A stretch of DNA of 64,000 bases, taken from assembly GCF_001591005.1 (NCBI RefSeq), contig NZ_BCTY01000008.1, positions 36,430-100,429 of the forward strand, read 5' to 3'. The notes under the pieces are model-generated. The model did no database searches. It saw only the letters and a list, made by a program, of their open reading frames with translations, and was not told the DNA's origin. The translations under genes were made by a program, and so were the position numbers. Shown here one piece after another: positions 43,418-52,280 of this stretch (within the stretch, counting starts at the first letter, position 1; each line of letters begins with the position of its first letter). The DNA is from Sphingomonas sanguinis NBRC 13937. Its GTDB lineage: Bacteria > Pseudomonadota > Alphaproteobacteria > Sphingomonadales > Sphingomonadaceae.

Positions 43418-43696
43418 GCGCGCGCCCATCGTTCATCGATGGCGTTCCCGATGCGCGAAGGGCGCGGGCTTATCGGGCTGCGTCGCCCCGAAGGTGCCGG
43501 GCCAGTGCCGCCAGTGCGGCGTCATCGGCCCGCATGCCGCCGTGCGGCAAGGCGGCTGGCCAGCACCGACGTGATCCGGCCGGTCGAAAATACTGCCGCC
43601 CCCCAGATAAAGCGAAACCCGCCCGACGGGCCCTGCTCCGGGAGATGAGCGGGGTCGTCGGACGGGTCTCATGCGATCGGTCGATCGCGGTGACGC
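43418..43696. other. Intergenic region after motB without a supported gene
   Basis: This 279-bp space between the end of motB and the convergent mucR-like gene shows short frames on both strands, none with convincing composition or a ribosome site. A CCATCG/CGATGG hairpin at 43428-43444 just after motB might help end transcription. A leftward frame ending MRADDAALAALARHLRGD looks protein-like for a few residues but has no clear start, so a gene remnant is possible. Confidence 0.4.
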
Positions 43697-44188
43697 TTAT
43701 TCGGCGTCGGCGGCGTCCGCCTTGCGCGACTTGCGGGCGGCCGGAGCGTTGGCGGTGTTGCGCGGACCGGGCTTGCGGCCGAGGCCGATCTTCTTGGCCA
43801 TCGCGCGACGGCTTTCCGAATAGCTCTCGGCGACCATCGGATAATCCGGCTTCAGGCCGTAACGCTCACGATATTCTTCCGGCGTCAGGCCGTGGGTCGC
43901 GAGGTGGCGGCGCAGCGTCTTATAGGGCTTGCCGTCGATCATCGAGACGATGTGATCCTTCGAGGCCAGCGACTTACGAACCGACACGGCCGGAACATAT
44001 TCGGTCGGCGTTTCGACATCGGCGGTCTGCGGCGCAGAACCCAGCAACGAAGACACGGTTTCGTGCATCTTATGCAGGAAAGCCGGAACCTCTTCCGACG
44101 AGGTGCGGGTATTGGGGTTGCCCAGCCACGCAATGGTCAATTCGGTTGCCAGTTCTACGGCATTCACATCGATAGGGTCGTCGGCCAT
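43697..44188 (-). CDS. MucR/Ros-like transcriptional regulator
   Basis: The 163-residue protein matches the MucR/Ros family of alphaproteobacterial regulators: an N-terminal oligomerisation part (VELATELTIAWLGNPNTRTS) and a C-terminal DNA-binding part (KPYKTLRRHLATHGLTPEEY followed by RERYGLKPDYPMV and AKKIGLGRKPG). The zinc-binding cysteines of classical Ros fingers are missing; the site reads DHIVSMIDGKPY. MucR-type proteins silence or tune genes for exopolysaccharide, motility and symbiosis. An IS30 element lies 164 bp upstream of its start. Confidence 0.88.
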   Translation of the reverse strand: MADDPIDVNAVELATELTIAWLGNPNTRTSSEEVPAFLHKMHETVSSLLGSAPQTADVETPTEYVPAVSVRKSLASKDHIVSMIDGKPYKTLRRHLATHGLTPEEYRERYGLKPDYPMVAESYSESRRAMAKKIGLGRKPGPRNTANAPAARKSRKADAADAE

Positions 44189-44352
44189 GATACGCTCCTG
44201 TTAAAGATCGTTGTGACCTAACCGTCCATCGCGCGGCGTCAACCGTCGAATGTGGAAATCGACCAAAAAATGCCTGATCACTGATGGTTTTATTTAGAAA
44301 AGACGATCGGATAATTGGCATAAGTGAAGCAAGAACGATAAAAATAGCCGCT

Positions 44353-45580
44353 GGTGGGTTCAACCGGTCACCGCAACATGTCAGGTTTAGTGATGTTGAA
44401 GGAGGCGTCGGAATGGCACGCACGGGTCGTCCCGGCTTATCGCCAGAGCAGAAACGTGACCTCTGGTCTCGGTGGAAGGCTGGGCAATCCCTGAGCGATA
44501 TTGGCCGAGCTCTCGGCAAGCATGCAGCCTCGGTGTTTGGCGTTTTGCAGGCTCATGGCGGGATAATGCCGGCGACGCGAAGGCGGGGCGTGCTTTGCCT
44601 TCGCCCAGAGGAACGGGAAGAGATATCTCGCGGACTGTTTGCAGGTTCGTCGTTCCGCCAGATAGCCAGGCAGCTCGGCCGGCCGCCTTCGACTATTAGC
44701 CGCGAAGTCGCTCGCAATGGAGGCCGCGAAGAGTACCGTGCCACGACCGCCGACGGCCGAGCATGGCAACAGGGCCTTCGGCCAAAGCCTTGCTTGCTCG
44801 CGGCCAATCCGCGCCTGCAGTCGACGGTCGCAGCGAAGCTGCAGGATCAATGGTCTCCGCAACAGATATCGGGATGGCTAAAGACCGAGCACGGCGATGA
44901 TGGGATGATGCAAGTGTCGCATGAGACGATCTACAAAAGTCTGTTCATCCAAGCCCGTGGCGTATTGAAGCGTGAACTCATGGTGCATCTGCGCAGCCGC
45001 AGGATCATGCGACGCGGCAAGACATCTACGGCCAAGGGGCAACCACGCGGGCAGATCATCGATGCAATCTCGATCCGACAGCGTCCGGCAGACATCGATG
45101 ACAGGGCCGTGCCCGGCCATTGGGAGGGGGATCTGATCTCAGGGCGCAGGAACAGCCACGTCGCAACATTGGTCGAGCGGCATTCTCGGTTCGTGATGCT
45201 GGTTCAGGTCGACGGCAAGGACAGCAATAGCGTCGTCAGTGCGCTGATCCGACAGGCTGAACGGCTACCCGAGGGAATGATGTCATCGCTGACATGGGAT
45301 CGTGGCGCCGAGCTGGCCATGCACAAACGCTTCACCATGGCGACAGACGCTGACGTCTTCTTTTGCGATCCGCGGAGCCCTTGGCAGCGCGGTAGCAACG
45401 AAAATACGAACGGCTTACTGCGTCAATATCTTCCCAAGGGTTCGGACCTGTCGGGCTACACACAGTCTGATCTCGACGCGATCGCGCTCAAGCTCAATAC
45501 GCGGCCTCGAAAAACACTTGGCTTCCGAACGCCTGGAGCTACCTTTGCCGAAGCCGTTGCGATGACCGGTTGAACCCACC
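44353..45580 (+). mobile_element. IS30-family insertion sequence
   Basis: The element is 1228 bp, bounded by perfect 18-bp inverted repeats GGTGGGTTCAACCGGTCA and its complement at 44353-44370 and 45563-45580. It holds one transposase gene whose stop codon lies in the right repeat. A CT dinucleotide flanks both ends (44351-44352 and 45581-45582), consistent with the 2-3 bp target duplications of the family. Removing the element restores a palindrome, AATAGC and GCTATT, centred on CT. It appears intact. Confidence 0.93.
44413..45573 (+). CDS. IS30-family transposase
   Basis: This 386-residue DDE transposase has N-terminal helix-turn-helix domains (LWSRWKAGQSLSDIGRALGK and SSFRQIARQLGRPPSTISRE, the latter followed by VARNGGREEY, the IS30 signature). 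The catalytic core has the first Asp in GHWEGDLISG, the second in SLTWDRGAELA and the Glu in GSNENTNGLLRQYLPKGSDL. The frame is uninterrupted, so it is probably active. The ATG at 44413 sits after GGAGGCGTCGGA. Codon use is less GC-biased than that of its neighbours, fitting a mobile origin. Confidence 0.96.
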   Translation: MARTGRPGLSPEQKRDLWSRWKAGQSLSDIGRALGKHAASVFGVLQAHGGIMPATRRRGVLCLRPEEREEISRGLFAGSSFRQIARQLGRPPSTISREVARNGGREEYRATTADGRAWQQGLRPKPCLLAANPRLQSTVAAKLQDQWSPQQISGWLKTEHGDDGMMQVSHETIYKSLFIQARGVLKRELMVHLRSRRIMRRGKTSTAKGQPRGQIIDAISIRQRPADIDDRAVPGHWEGDLISGRRNSHVATLVERHSRFVMLVQVDGKDSNSVVSALIRQAERLPEGMMSSLTWDRGAELAMHKRFTMATDADVFFCDPRSPWQRGSNENTNGLLRQYLPKGSDLSGYTQSDLDAIALKLNTRPRKTLGFRTPGATFAEAVAMTG

Positions 45581-45689
45581 CTCCGCTATTGTCGGACCGA
45601 TCTGTCATTCATGGCGCCCATACGAATAGGGTCGCAGATGACGTCTTCGTCATAGACGGCCAAACTATCGGAACAGCGCGACGTCGGAA

Positions 45690-45839
45690 TGCACAAAATC
45701 ACCATGATTGCAAATTATGCAACTAAAATTGATGAGGTTGCATTTGTGTTAATCGCAAAGCTCGGCCAGAGAGAGCGGGCCTTTCAGGCATCCTCTCCTA
45801 AAAACTTTCACGGCTGGTCCTCGGACCAGCCTTTTTTTT
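45690..45839 (+). ncRNA. Candidate small RNA with strong terminator, right of the IS element
   Basis: Between the IS30 element and the hypothetical gene at 46055 the 474-bp space is AT-richer than its surroundings, especially 45680-45760. It ends in a textbook terminator at 45812-45839. The only plus-strand frame through it reads past the terminator, so it is unlikely to be a gene. TTGCA-AATTA-TGCAA forms a small inverted repeat near 45709-45723. Start and function are unknown. Nothing was recognised in 45841-46054. Confidence 0.3.
45812..45839 (+). terminator. Strong rho-independent terminator
   Basis: A perfect 9-bp stem GGCTGGTCC/GGACCAGCC with a TC loop is followed by eight T residues. 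No recognised plus-strand gene ends just before it. Confidence 0.88.
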
Positions 45840-46054
45840 GACTTGCTTCCGCCGCGTATCAGCCTAGGCTACCCCATCGCCGCGCACCAAAGATAAGACA
45901 AGCAGGAGTGGAAGCCGCCGGGAAACCGGCACCCGCGCGTCGGTGCCGGGGGTTGAGCGACATTTCGCTCCCCCCGTTCTTGCCAACGGCATGGTCGATC
46001 GGAAGCCCTGAGGCAGAGCGGTCCGACGCTACGCTACAAGCTCGCCGCGTGGGT

Positions 46055-46456
46055 TCAGCCCTTGTTGCCGGACGACGGCCGATGCAGAAACTGATCGAGC
46101 GCGGACAATGCCATGCCCGCAAAGGCGGCAATTTCCGGCATACCGGAGCGCGTCGTTCCCCCAGACTGCGGTCCTTGGGCGGCGTCGCCCGGTTGCGACC
46201 CCTGAGTGGCCTCGCCCTTTTGCGGATCATGGGGCGGAGCGGCGGCCGGTCCGTCGGTGGCCCGTCGCCCCGTCTCGCGGGCGATGGCCGAGGCCGCAAC
46301 GATCAGGCCGGTGGCGAGCAACTGCCGCCCCGCCGGGCTGCGCGCCTGGTCGAGCAGGACCTGGCCGATCCGGTACAGGGATGACGAGCCGGAGGAAGCG
46401 GCCTGTTCGTCCTGCGCGGCCTTTTTCTGCTTCTTCTTATGCTTCTTCTTGCCCAT
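46055..46456 (-). CDS. Hypothetical protein with Lys-rich N-terminus
   Basis: This 133-residue product was not assigned to a family. It begins with a very basic stretch (GKKKHKKKQKKAAQD), followed by a helical segment (LYRIGQVLLDQARSPAGRQL then LATGLIVAASAIA) and a Pro/Gly/Gln-rich region. It ends in a short hydrophobic helix (IAAFAGMALSALDQFL). The composition suggests nucleic-acid or membrane-surface contact, but that is speculation. It lies upstream of and in the same direction as rpoN, 53 bp away. Confidence 0.6.
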   Translation of the reverse strand: MGKKKHKKKQKKAAQDEQAASSGSSSLYRIGQVLLDQARSPAGRQLLATGLIVAASAIARETGRRATDGPAAAPPHDPQKGEATQGSQPGDAAQGPQSGGTTRSGMPEIAAFAGMALSALDQFLHRPSSGNKG

Positions 46457-46519
46457 GAGCGTCCCGGCTCCTTAAGTGTATTTCCAATATAATACACGTC
46501 GGGCGTGGTTCAAGGCGTG

Positions 46520-48001
46520 TCAGCCGCCCAGCGCCCGGGCGCGGCGGCGCTGGACCGAACTGCCGATGCCCAGCGCCTCGCGATACTTGGCGACCGTCCG
46601 CCGGGCGATGTCGAAGCCCTTGGCCTGGAGCAGTTCGACCAGCGTGTCGTCGGACAGGATCTTGGCGCCCTCGTTCGCGATCAGCGCCTTGATGGCGCTT
46701 TTCACCGCCTCGGCCGACACCGCATCGCCGCCGTCCGCCGCCGCGATGCCGCTGGTGAAGAAGAATTTCAGCTCGAACAGCCCGCGCGCACAGCTGAGAT
46801 ATTTGTTGCTGGTCACCCGGCTGACGGTCGATTCGTGCATCCCGATCGCCTCGGCGACCCGCGCCAGGGTCAGCGGGCGCAGTTGTGCGACGCCGTGGAG
46901 GAAGAAGGCCTCCTGCTGCTTCACGATCTCGGTCGCAACGCGGATGATCGTCCGCTGCCGCTGGTCGAGCGCCTTCATCAGCCAGTTGGCATTGGCGAGG
47001 CAGTCGGCCAGCCACGCCTTCGACCCCTTGTCCTGCGGCCCGTGGCGCAATTCCTGATAATAGCGGCGATTGACCAGCACGCGGGGCAGGGTGGCGGTGT
47101 TCAGCTCGATGCCCCAGCCCGCCTTGGTCCGCGTGACGAACAGGTCGGGCACCACCGCGCGCGCGGGCTCGCCGCCATAACGACAGCCGGGTTTGGGATC
47201 ATAGCCGCGCAGCTCGCGGATCATGTCCGCCATGTCCTCGTCATCGACCCCGCATAACCGTTTCAGCCGGGCAAGGTCGCCACGCGCCAGCAGGTCGAGA
47301 TTGGCGATGAGCTTGGCCATGCAGGGATCGTAGCGGTCGACCTCCTTGGCCTGCAGCGCCAGGCACTCGGCCAGGTCCCGCGCCCCGACGCCGGTCGGGT
47401 CCAGGCCCTGGACGACCGACAGCACCGATTCGACCCGCGCGATCGACACGCCCAGCCGCTCGGCGATCTCCCCCAGCGGCACGGTGAGGTAGCCCGCCTC
47501 GTCCAGCTGGTCGATGATGTGCGCCGCGATGGTCAGGTCGGTGCCCGACAGGATCAGCGCGACCTGCGCCTCCAGATGCTCGGCGAGATTGGGCGCATCG
47601 TCGGGCAGCGAATCCCAGTCGGGTCCGTCTTCGCCGCCCAAGCCTCCGCTGCTTGCACCGTTCAGCGACAGGCCGCCATCGGGGCCGGTGCCGCCATCGA
47701 CCACGCTGTCCTGCTGATGGCTCTCGGTCGCGTAATCCAGGTCGAGCCCGCGATCCTCGGCGGGCGCGGTGCCCGCGACCAGTTCGTCGGCCCCCGCCGG
47801 GGCCTCGCGCTCGGGGCGCTCCGGCGTCGCCACCTCGCGCACCGCGGTCGCATCGAGCAGGGGGTTCTTCTCCACCTCCTCGGCGATGAACGCCTCGATC
47901 TCCAGATTGGACAGCGTCAGCAGCTTGATCGCCTGCTGAAGCTGCGGCGTCATGACCAGCGACTGCGACTGGCGGATATCGAGGCGCGGGGCGAGGCTCA
48001 T
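46520..48001 (-). CDS. rpoN: RNA polymerase sigma-54 factor
   Basis: RpoN directs polymerase to -24/-12 promoters and needs an AAA+ activator. The 493-residue protein has the N-terminal Gln-rich activator-contact region (RLDIRQSQSLVMTPQLQQAI then KLLTLSNLEIEAFI), an acidic variable region, the core-binding domain, and the RpoN box ARRTVAKYRE at residues 466-475. The gene follows lptB, the usual alphaproteobacterial order. Three matching promoters and a candidate activator are in the nearby flagellar cluster. Confidence 0.98.
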   Translation of the reverse strand: MSLAPRLDIRQSQSLVMTPQLQQAIKLLTLSNLEIEAFIAEEVEKNPLLDATAVREVATPERPEREAPAGADELVAGTAPAEDRGLDLDYATESHQQDSVVDGGTGPDGGLSLNGASSGGLGGEDGPDWDSLPDDAPNLAEHLEAQVALILSGTDLTIAAHIIDQLDEAGYLTVPLGEIAERLGVSIARVESVLSVVQGLDPTGVGARDLAECLALQAKEVDRYDPCMAKLIANLDLLARGDLARLKRLCGVDDEDMADMIRELRGYDPKPGCRYGGEPARAVVPDLFVTRTKAGWGIELNTATLPRVLVNRRYYQELRHGPQDKGSKAWLADCLANANWLMKALDQRQRTIIRVATEIVKQQEAFFLHGVAQLRPLTLARVAEAIGMHESTVSRVTSNKYLSCARGLFELKFFFTSGIAAADGGDAVSAEAVKSAIKALIANEGAKILSDDTLVELLQAKGFDIARRTVAKYREALGIGSSVQRRRARALGG

Positions 48002-48061
48002 CCCGCCGTTTCCGCGCCGGTCATGCCATCAGGTGCGGATCGACGGACGGCGTTCATCGGA

Positions 48062-48862
48062 TCAGAGCGAAAAACCCTCGCCCAGATAGAGGCGGCGGAC
48101 ATTGGCGTCGGCGACCAGTTCCTCCGGCGATCCGGTGAACAGCACGCGCCCGTCATAGATGATGTAGGCGCGGTCGACGATGTCCAGCGTCTCGCGGACA
48201 TTATGGTCGGTGATCAGCACGCCGATGTCGCGCCGCTTCAGATCCTTCACCAGGTCGCGGATGTCGGCGATCGAGATGGGATCGATGCCCGCGAACGGTT
48301 CGTCGAGCAGCATAATCGACGGATCGGCAGCCAGCGCGCGAGCAATCTCGGCCCGGCGACGCTCGCCGCCCGACAGCGCCATGGCGGGGGCGGCGCGCAG
48401 CCGGGTCAGGCCGAATTCCTCCAGCAGCTTGTCGAGCTTGCGCGCGCGCTCGGCCGGATCGGGCTCGGCCAGTTCGAGCACGGTCAGGATGTTCTTCTCG
48501 ATCGAGAGCCCGCGAAAGATCGAGGTTTCCTGCGGCAGATAACCCAGGCCCAGGATCGCGCGGCGATACATGGGCAGGCCGGTGATATCCTCGCCGTCCA
48601 GCATGATGCGGCCCGAATCGGGCTTCACCAGGCCCATGACCGAATAGAAGCAGGTCGTTTTGCCCGCGCCATTGGGGCCGAGCAGCCCGATCACCTCGCC
48701 GCGCCCGACCGACACCGACACGTCGGTCAGGACGGTGCGCTTGTCATAGCTCTTGGCGATCGACACGACCTGCAGGCCATGGGCGACCGGTGGCTCCGAT
48801 ACAGGGCTGGTGCGATGGCCCGAGCGCTGATCGGCTTCGCGAATCGGGGTTTCCATGTCCAT
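48062..48862 (-). CDS. lptB: LPS export ABC transporter ATPase LptB
   Basis: LptB powers extraction of lipopolysaccharide from the inner membrane with LptFG and LptC. The 266-residue product has Walker A GPNGAGKTT, the signature LSGGERRR, Walker B IMLLDEPFAGID and the switch His in ITDHNVRETL. It has an N-terminal extension of about 28 residues before the ABC domain, and a start further in is possible. It lies between lptA and rpoN. Confidence 0.97.
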   Translation of the reverse strand: MDMETPIREADQRSGHRTSPVSEPPVAHGLQVVSIAKSYDKRTVLTDVSVSVGRGEVIGLLGPNGAGKTTCFYSVMGLVKPDSGRIMLDGEDITGLPMYRRAILGLGYLPQETSIFRGLSIEKNILTVLELAEPDPAERARKLDKLLEEFGLTRLRAAPAMALSGGERRRAEIARALAADPSIMLLDEPFAGIDPISIADIRDLVKDLKRRDIGVLITDHNVRETLDIVDRAYIIYDGRVLFTGSPEELVADANVRRLYLGEGFSL

Positions 48863-48922
48863 CGGCCGGTACTTTCCTTAGCTGGCGGCATGTTAGCGTG
48901 AGGCAGGCGCCCGCGTCACGCC

Positions 48923-49465
48923 TCAGTTGCGATCGGGGACCGAGAAGGTGCCCGTGACCCGGCCCGACGGCGCGCGCGTGACCGTGCCGCCGCTGCCCGA
49001 CGACGCGCCGCCCGCGACCGACGATCCGTCGATCACCGCGCGACCGGTGTCGAGATTGATGGTCAGGCGACCGCCATTCACCGTGTTGCCGTCCTGGGTC
49101 AGGGTAACATTGCCCAGCATGGTGATGACCCGGCGATTGAGGTCGTAGATGCCATAATTGGCGCGCGCGGTCTGGTTGGGGCGCTTGACGACGACATTGC
49201 CCGACGCCTCGAATCGCGAGACCTGCGGCTTTCCGCCGATCACCTGGCCGGTATAGATGATGACCACCCGCGCGGCGGTCAGCGTCATCTCCGCCTGGCG
49301 CAGCGAGACATTGCCCGTCAGGACGCCGCGATTCTGCTTGTCCTGCAACTCGATCACGTCCGCGCCGAAATCGACGGGCGCACGGCTGTTGTGCTTGCCC
49401 TGCGCGATCGCGGAGCCTGCCAGGACGAGAAGGGCCGGAGCCGCGACGGCGAAGAGCTTGTGCAT
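48923..49465 (-). CDS. lptA: LPS transport periplasmic protein LptA
   Basis: LptA makes the periplasmic bridge that carries LPS to the outer membrane. The 180-residue protein has a signal peptide ending in AIAQ (about 1-22), then the OstA-like jellyroll repeats (NRGVLTGNVSLRQAEMTLTA, ASGNVVVKRPNQTARA, RVITMLGNVTLTQDGNTVNG). A Gly/Ser-rich stretch precedes the C-terminus. It follows lptC by 18 bp. Confidence 0.95.
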   Translation of the reverse strand: MHKLFAVAAPALLVLAGSAIAQGKHNSRAPVDFGADVIELQDKQNRGVLTGNVSLRQAEMTLTAARVVIIYTGQVIGGKPQVSRFEASGNVVVKRPNQTARANYGIYDLNRRVITMLGNVTLTQDGNTVNGGRLTINLDTGRAVIDGSSVAGGASSGSGGTVTRAPSGRVTGTFSVPDRN

Positions 49466-49483
49466 AGGCGGCTATTTCGTGCT

Positions 49484-50110
49484 TTACGGCACGATGCGCA
49501 AGCGGGCGTTGCCTTCCAGGCGAACGGTGCGGTTTTCCAGGTCGGCGCGCAGCCGGTTGGCGCTGAAATTGCCCTGCGGCACGCGGCCGGTCACCGCGCC
49601 GCCCGACACCAAGGTACGCTGTTGCAGGTCGATCGTCGCGTCATGCGTCTGCAGGTCATATCCACCCGCCGACTTGAAATCGAGTGGCCCGTCCAGCTTC
49701 ACCTGCTCGGTGCGCATGTCATAGCGGCCCGAATCGGCGCTGACCGTGGCCGGGCCGTCCGACAGGCGGATCGCGGCGGCCAGCTTGTTGAGCTGGACTA
49801 CCGGCTCGGCCGAGCTGCGCTGGATCGCCGAGCCCGCGTCGAGCGAGAAGGGCTGACCCTTGTCGTCGACGCCGCGATATTGCGCCGCTTGGATTTTCAG
49901 CCGCTCCTTGGCGACCTCGACCTTCTTCTTGTCGAGGACGAACGAGACCTCGTTGGACGCATAGATGGGTGCCATCACCAGAAACGCCGACAGCACGCCG
50001 ATCGCGCTCGGCAGCATCCAGCGCGCCACCCGGACGAATCGGTCGTGGCGGCTGCCGGGCGCGGCCCAGCGCTGGCGCTGGGTGCGGACGCGGTCGGCGA
50101 TCTCGGACAT
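49484..50110 (-). CDS. lptC: LPS export protein LptC
   Basis: LptC receives LPS from LptBFG and hands it to LptA. The 208-residue protein has one N-terminal membrane helix (about 33-52, LPSAIGVLSAFLVMAPIYA) and a periplasmic beta-jellyroll (GVDDKGQPFSLDAGSAIQRS, GPATVSADSGRYDMRTEQVK). Gene order lptC-lptA-lptB-rpoN is conserved in this group. It follows the RNase D-like gene by 23 bp. Confidence 0.94.
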   Translation of the reverse strand: MSEIADRVRTQRQRWAAPGSRHDRFVRVARWMLPSAIGVLSAFLVMAPIYASNEVSFVLDKKKVEVAKERLKIQAAQYRGVDDKGQPFSLDAGSAIQRSSAEPVVQLNKLAAAIRLSDGPATVSADSGRYDMRTEQVKLDGPLDFKSAGGYDLQTHDATIDLQQRTLVSGGAVTGRVPQGNFSANRLRADLENRTVRLEGNARLRIVP

Positions 50111-50133
50111 GCAGGCTCCCTGGTCGGACCGAA

Positions 50134-50754
50134 TCAGGCGTGGGCGAAGATATCAACCTCGGGCCAGCCCGCGAGATCCAGCTCGGCGCGCGCGGGCAGG
50201 AAATCGAAACAGGACTGGGCCAGGGCCATGCGCCCCTCGCGCTCCAGCCGCTTGTCCAGTTCCACCTTCATGCGGTGCAGATAGCGCACGTCGGAGGCGG
50301 CATATTCGCGTTGCGCATCGGACAGGTCGGGCGCACCCCAGTCCGACGACTGCTGCGCCTTGGATAGCTCGACGCCCAGCAGTTCGCGGACCAGCTCCTT
50401 CAGGCCGTGGCGGTCGGTATAGGTGCGGATCAGCCGCGAGGCGATCTTGGTGCAATAGACCGGGGCGGCGACGACGCCCAGATAATGGCGGATCGCCGCG
50501 ATGTCGAAACGCCCGAAATGATAGAGCTTCAACCGGGCCGGATCGGCGAGCAGCGCGCGCAGATTGGGCGCGGCATAGTCGCTGTCGGGGGCGAAGCGGA
50601 CCAGATGTTCGTCCGGGCCGCCGTCGGACAGCTGGACGACGCACAGCCGGTCGCGCGGCGTGATCAGGCCCATCGTCTCGGTGTCGACGGCGATCGACGC
50701 GCCGGGCGCGAACAGGTCGGCGGGGATATCTTCTTCGTGCAGATGAACGGTCAT
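50134..50754 (-). CDS. RNase D-like 3'-5' exonuclease
   Basis: The 206-residue protein is a compact DEDD-type exonuclease: motif I IAVDTETMGL (Asp24, Glu26), motif II HFGRFDIAAI and motif III YAASDVRYL. It lacks the C-terminal HRDC domains of full-length RNase D, as do many alphaproteobacterial members next to the lpt genes. It probably trims tRNA or other structured RNA; the exact substrate cannot be read from sequence. Confidence 0.93.
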   Translation of the reverse strand: MTVHLHEEDIPADLFAPGASIAVDTETMGLITPRDRLCVVQLSDGGPDEHLVRFAPDSDYAAPNLRALLADPARLKLYHFGRFDIAAIRHYLGVVAAPVYCTKIASRLIRTYTDRHGLKELVRELLGVELSKAQQSSDWGAPDLSDAQREYAASDVRYLHRMKVELDKRLEREGRMALAQSCFDFLPARAELDLAGWPEVDIFAHA

Positions 50755-51042
50755 GGTCCTGCCCTAGCGGTCGGGGCGCGAAGCCTCAACCGGGATCGAA
50801 GGGGGTGATTCGTGCGAAGGGCCGAAAACTTGTGGAGTTTCGGCCACAATTCCGACGCAATCTGCATCGTTCACGGTAAAGCGAGAGCAGTTCGCACGAT
50901 TTCGTTCGCGATGGCTGTCCTTCTGCGCTATGACACCGGACTAGGCGCAAAAGGTTTCGCGCCAAAAGACCCGCGCTCTTCGTCCGGCGCACGGTTCTTG
51001 AAGATAGCAGTTGCGGGCGAACCGGGAAGACGAACAGGGCTT

Positions 51043-51894
<852 letters not shown>

Positions 51895-51934
51895 TCCCCC
51901 TCGGCTGAATAAGCCATCCCTTTTCGGGCGACAG

Positions 51935-51970
51935 GGCCCGGCGTTGCAGCGATGCGACGCCGGGCCTTTT
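51935..51970 (+). terminator. Terminator of the cold-shock gene
   Basis: A perfect 10-bp stem GGCCCGGCGT/ACGCCGGGCC with a 12-base loop is followed by TTTT, 40 bp after the stop codon. Confidence 0.85.
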
Positions 51971-52280
51971 CGTTGTCGGGGCCCGCACGAAGCCGGAGCG
52001 ACCGGTGGGATTGGTCGTGACCGTCGAGCGGGGATAGGTCTTGCCGGGCCTCGCTTGCATGTGCGGAAAGCGACAGTGCGCCCCGCAGCGCCCTCAACGC
52101 CAGTGTCCGGCAACACCAGAAAGCCGCAGCATCACGGCTTCGATGTGCGGATTTCCCCAGCGGACGGAGGCATCGTGCCTCGCGGGGAGATGTCAGGATC
52201 GGGGGTTTTGCTGCCTAGGCCCAGGCGTCCCGCGATCCGGCCAGCACGGCGCGCGATCCTGATACCGGCCTTCGTTCCGT
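51971..52280. other. Intergenic region with nothing recognised
   Basis: These 310 bases lie between the cold-shock gene terminator and the end of the convergent GGDEF gene. Open frames here have the composition of noncoding DNA and no ribosome sites. A short GCATCGTGCC-type hairpin near 52170 is the only structure noted. Confidence 0.5.

Noticed and set aside
41585..43429. Long leftward frame opposite motA and motB
   Set aside because: Covers both stator genes exactly in antisense and shows no family motif.
43433..43672. Leftward small frame between motB and the mucR-like gene
   Set aside because: Cys/Pro/His-rich composition without homology or ribosome site; adjacent frames look equally random.
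45690..45873. Small reading frame over the AT-rich segment after the IS element
   Set aside because: Its stop lies beyond a perfect terminator with eight T residues, so the frame would not be completely transcribed; no ribosome site is seen.
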